Source: Toxotes chatareus (Eukaryota > Chordata > Actinopteri > Toxotidae). From it: a stretch of DNA of 64,000 nucleotides. Made by a program: the position numbers and the translations under genes. Positions within the stretch are counted from its first letter, which is position 1. Every line of letters begins with the position of its first letter. The stretch covers positions 2,287,001-2,351,000 of the forward strand of contig CM028895.1 of assembly GCA_016801885.1 (NCBI GenBank), in the 5' to 3' direction. The notes under the pieces are model-generated. The model did no database searches. It was not told where the DNA came from and saw only the letters and a list, made by a program, of their open reading frames with translations. Shown one piece after another: positions 60,424-64,000 of the stretch.

Positions 60424-61949
60424 ATGTCTTCGGTTCAGTATCTGAGAGACTTTGTCACCGAGCGACTAACTGCTGCTGCTGAAGAAATATTCGGAGTCTT
60501 TGAAAAAACCATCGTCGAGTACGAGGCAGAGGTCGATCGTCAGCGCAGACTGCTGGATATCGTTTGGAAACCTGAAATAAAGTTACACAGGATAGGTGTG
60601 TAAAAGCAGAATGGCCTTAATAATCACTAACAAAGGGACGTGACTTACATTGGACTCATTTCACTGTGTCTCCATCCAGAAAAGAATAAACCTGTTTGTT
60701 GTGTCTCTTTGTTCCTCCAGAGCTCCCACAGCAGCATGTCTGTCAGGAGGAGGAGGTTCTCAGTGACCAGCAGCTCTGTGACCAGGAGAGGAACTCCAGC
60801 CTGGACCAAGAGGACCCAGATCCACCACAGATTAAAGAGGAGGAGGAGGAAACCTGCAGCGGTCAGGAGGGAGAGCAGCTTGTACTGAAGCAGGAGACTG
60901 ATGCCTTTATGTTGACTCCTGATTATGAGGGAAGTGACCACACTGAACCAGAACCAGGCAGAGACCAACAGCTCCTCTCTCACAGCTCTCCTGTAGATGA
61001 GAGCCAAGATCAGACAGGAAGCAAACATGTGGACTCAGGATTAACTAGAAATGCAGAGACAAAGACACAGAAGACGCAACACAACAACAGTGTTTCCAAC
61101 ACAGGTGAGAACTCTTTCAAAGGTGACACTTGTGGAAAAGGATTTGAGAATAAGAGCAGATTCAATGAGCATCTGAGAATCCACACAGGAGAGAGACAAT
61201 ATTGTTGTGATACGTGTGGGAAGCGTCTCAGAAGTAGAGAAGGCTTTTTGATCCATAGAAGAACTCACACAGGTGAGAAACCGTTCTCCTGCAGCACCTG
61301 TGGGAGAAGATTCGGTTCTATGTCAACGATGAAAAGTCACATGAAAACTCACACAGGTGAGAAGCCATATTCTTGTCAAACTTGTGGGAAACGTTATCCA
61401 TATAAAGAATATTTGAAAGTCCACATGAGATCTCACACAGGTGAGAAACCATATTCTTGCCAAACATGTGGGAAGGGTTTTGCGAGTCATAGTCACTTGA
61501 ATGACCATAGGAGAACTCACACAGGTGAGAAACCATACGGCTGCAGCACCTGTGGAAGAAGATTCTCTTTCAGTTCATCAATGAAAGCCCACATGAGAAC
61601 TCACACAGGTGAGAAACCGTACTCCTGCAGCACCTGTGGAAAAAGATTCACTGGTCATTCAGATATGAAAAAGCACATGAGATCTCACACAGGTGAGAAG
61701 CCATATTCTTGTGAAACTTGTGGGAAACGTTATCCATATAAAGAAGATTTGAATATCCACATGAGATCTCACACAGGTGAGAAACCATATTCTTGTGAAA
61801 TATGTGGGAAGAATTTTGTGTCTCAAGGTAACTTGAGAAACCACCGCAGAATCCACACGGGTGAGAAACCATATCCCTGCAACACTTGTGGAAAAAGGTT
61901 CTCTCGATTGTCAGACTTTAAAAGTCATGCAAGTGTTCATACAGGTTAA
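60424..61949 (+). CDS. C2H2 zinc-finger protein, array unit 6 (10 fingers, first one degenerate)
   Basis: Exon 1 is 60424-60595, the intron 125 bp, and exon 2 60721-61949; 466 aa. The N-terminal exon has IVEYEAE where most units have IVDYEAE, shared with unit 7. Finger 1 reads FKGDTCGKGFENKSRF: the first zinc-binding Cys is Gly, so this finger should be weak or dead. Contacts are NSRE (dead), SEGI, SSTS, YEYV, SSHD, FSSA, GSDK, YEDI, SGNN, RSDS. Fingers 2-10 differ from unit 5 by only a few residues, two of them at contact positions (finger 6 L to F, finger 7 R to K). This is therefore the youngest pair in the array. The poly(A) hexamer is AATATA at 62373. Confidence 0.88.
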
Positions 61950-63633
61950 AAGTCGTATATTTCATACAAACTTTGATTTCCAGCAGGCAGTGGATGCAGT
62001 AGCAGCCGTTCAGGTTTAACAGGCCTTTTAATATTTCTTTGCATCGTAAATGAAGAAACAGTCTGAGTGAATGATGAATGAAAGGATGCTTTTCTGCCTT
62101 TTCATCTTTATTAGTTAATGAGAGCTAGGTAGAAAAAAAGTTCAATTCATTGTGGGGCTCAAAGGCTACTGGCAGCTAAGGGCAACTTTTAAGGTGGAAT
62201 GCTTTTTTCTGTGTCACTGTGTGCATGAGTTGAGGTTGTGAATCAATGTGAGTCACTCTTTTTTTCCTTTTGTCCAGAACATGTCCTTTCATTTTATCTT
62301 TTTATGTAATTTTGATTTGATCAAAAGTTGTTGTTTTTTTTTTTTACTTCATTTTAGAAAATGTACCATATCAATATACTTGTATTGTGATTGAATTTTC
62401 ATTGCAAGAATATTTCTTTCACTGCTGGTTATTCAGACTGATCTTTGCAAACTGATGCATTGGGTGGTCAGGGTAACTAAGAGCATCATCAGTCTAAGTG
62501 GTGGCAATAAAGGAACATTGGCACAAAACTGGCAGGACATTACACATGATCACTTTCACGTTTCGTACTTGAAACTACATTTTGCTGAAACTAATTTCGT
62601 TTAATTAACATTTGAAATATAGATGCATTTTTACAGTCATTGCTCGTTTAACTTATCTGTATTTTCCGCACTATAAGGCGCATCGGATTATAAGGCGCAC
62701 CTTCAATGAATGGCCTATTTTAAAGATGTTTTCATATGTAGGGCGCATCGCATTATAAGGCGCATAGAATAGAAACTACTTTAGTGGCTGGGGTTGCGTT
62801 ATGCATCCACTAGATGGAGCTGCGCTAAACAAAACAGTCAGATAAGTCAGTCAAACTTTATTGATAGAACACAAACCAACGTTCTGACAACTCCGTTCAC
62901 TCCCAAAACAAATTAGTGCATTCACAATACGGTAACGTACGTACCGGTAGCTCTTACCGATATTTGCGCCTCCTCCATTGAAAACAATGTATTTCCAACT
63001 CCATTTGTCACAGTTCAAAGCTATTTGAACAGCTGTTTTATTTGTTTCCCGAGGTAACGTTAGTGACGTAGTATCATCTTTTAGCAACAGCAAGGTACAA
63101 CAGGTAGTGCAACTTTTTATCACGTAGTTAATACATTCACAAACGTGGAGGGGAACTTTTCCCTAGTAAATACGTTAAAGAAACATTATGATACCGCTAC
63201 GGTAAATCAAATGTTAGTCCAATCACAATATAGTAACTCTCGAAATAGTGCAAAGCAATAACAATATAACAATAACTCAACGGAATTTTTACCGTTTTTA
63301 CTATACAGTCTATGGTTTTTACCGCTCTTACTTCGGCGACGCCCCCTGACTACGGTAGCCATGGTAATCGACCATGGCTACCGTACCGTGATCCATATAT
63401 AAGGCGCACTGTCGGTTTTTGAGAAAATTAAAGACTTTTATGTGCGCCTTATAGTGCGGAAAAACGGGAAATCCTTTTACCTTTACTTTTTTTTTAAGCA
63501 AAATGATTTTCAAAAGTCCTCAGTGAAATGTAGTCGTGGAGAGAAAATAACCCAATTTCCTAATAAACAAATGAAGCGACAGAGATGTAAAAATCTTAAC
63601 TGAAACAGGAACAATAGAACTGACTCTCTCCAT
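61950..63633 (+). other. 3' UTR and spacer between units 6 and 7, with inserted element
   Basis: Near-identical copy of the spacer between units 5 and 6, including the inverted-repeat element, with small deletions (for example near 62259). No separate gene. Confidence 0.55.
62662..63463. mobile_element. Inverted-repeat DNA transposon-like element, copy 2
   Basis: Same terminal inverted repeats and interior as the element at 59324, at the same position relative to the zinc-finger genes, so it was copied by the segmental duplication and not by a second insertion. It has about 17 extra bases after TAGGGCGCAT (CGCATTATAAGGCGCAT), which look like one more sub-terminal repeat; copy 1 has probably lost it by slippage. 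Confidence 0.75.
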
Positions 63634-63775
63634 CCGCCGGAACTTCACAGTGTGACACCCAGCGGAAGTACAAAGAAAGAGCTAGCATCGTTAGCTGTGT
63701 GGATGTGTGCAGTTAGCGGACAGACGGTGGTGTGGGAGTATCTCAGCTAAATATTCCAGTTGTAACGGAGCAGCG

Positions 63776-63947
63776 ATGTCTTCGGTTCAGTATCTGAGAG
63801 ACTTTGTCACCGAGCGACTAACTGCTGCTGCTGAAGAAATATTCGGAGTCTTTGAAAAAACCATCGTCGAGTACGAGGCAGAGGTCGATCGTCAGCGCAG
63901 ACTGCTGGATATCGTTTGGAAACCTGAAATAAAGTTACACAGGATAG
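63776..63947 (+). CDS. C2H2 zinc-finger gene, array unit 7, exon 1 (cut by window end)
   Basis: ATG at 63776, 57 codons plus one base, then the standard GTGTGT donor. The finger exon would begin about 125 bp further, beyond position 64000. The promoter block (63634), upstream ORF (63703) and N-terminal domain are intact, and the exon carries the IVEYEAE variant of unit 6. The array therefore continues past the window. Confidence 0.85.
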
Positions 63948-64000
63948 GTGTGTAAAAGCAGAATGGCCTTAATAATCACTAACAAAGGGACGTGACTTAC

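Larger units (their letters stand above)
57041..63947 (+). repeat. Recent segmental duplication within the zinc-finger array (about 3.35-3.38 kb unit)
   Basis: Units 5, 6 and 7 are spaced 3383 and 3352 bp apart. The block covering finger 2 onward, the 3' spacer, the element and the next promoter and exon 1 is repeated with few differences. Earlier steps in the array are 2785, 3098, 2193 and 2593 bp and are more diverged by indels. Confidence 0.8.

Overview
The window reads as a nuclear segment of a percomorph (spiny-rayed) teleost. The evidence is compact vertebrate genes with GT-AG introns, a ZFAND3-BTBD9 pair that is also adjacent on human chromosome 6p21, teleost-type Ig receptor genes, abundant microsatellites, a retroposon tail ending in (TATC)n, and a tandem array of C2H2 zinc-finger genes with a teleost-type N-terminus. 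All genes were assembled by hand from splice sites and reading-frame phase; no searches were run.

Layout. 1-2.1 kb: first coding exon (minus) of a type II membrane protein resembling a GALNT14/16-type glycosyltransferase. 4.9-15.0 kb: ZFAND3 (minus, six coding exons), with an apparent one-base frameshift in exon 3. 18.2-23.1 kb: BTBD9 (minus, ten coding exons, 612 aa, same length as human). 25.0-31.4 kb: two minus-strand Ig-superfamily receptor genes. One is V-C-V-C-TM with a shortened tail; the other is V-C-TM with ITIM-like tyrosines. 34.0-35.8 kb: PNRC1 (minus, two exons). 37.4-43.2 kb: CRIP2-like double-LIM protein (minus, eight coding exons). 43.2-46.2 kb: no gene seen. 46.2-64.0 kb: seven head-to-tail plus-strand units of a two-exon zinc-finger gene, the last cut by the window end.

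The left 43 kb is ordinary conserved gene territory plus one lineage-specific immune-type locus. The right 18 kb is the dynamic part. Each unit has a near-invariant promoter, a 15-codon upstream ORF (lost in unit 4), a 57-codon first exon that is not KRAB, a 125-127 bp intron, an acidic linker with two SUMO-consensus motifs, and 6-10 fingers whose DNA-contact residues differ between copies. One copy (unit 3) has lost its N-terminal domain by a 58-bp deletion. Two copies carry a finger with lost zinc ligands. The newest duplication carried a 0.8-kb inverted-repeat element with it. This is the architecture expected of a fast-evolving repressor family, possibly aimed at transposons; that function is inference.
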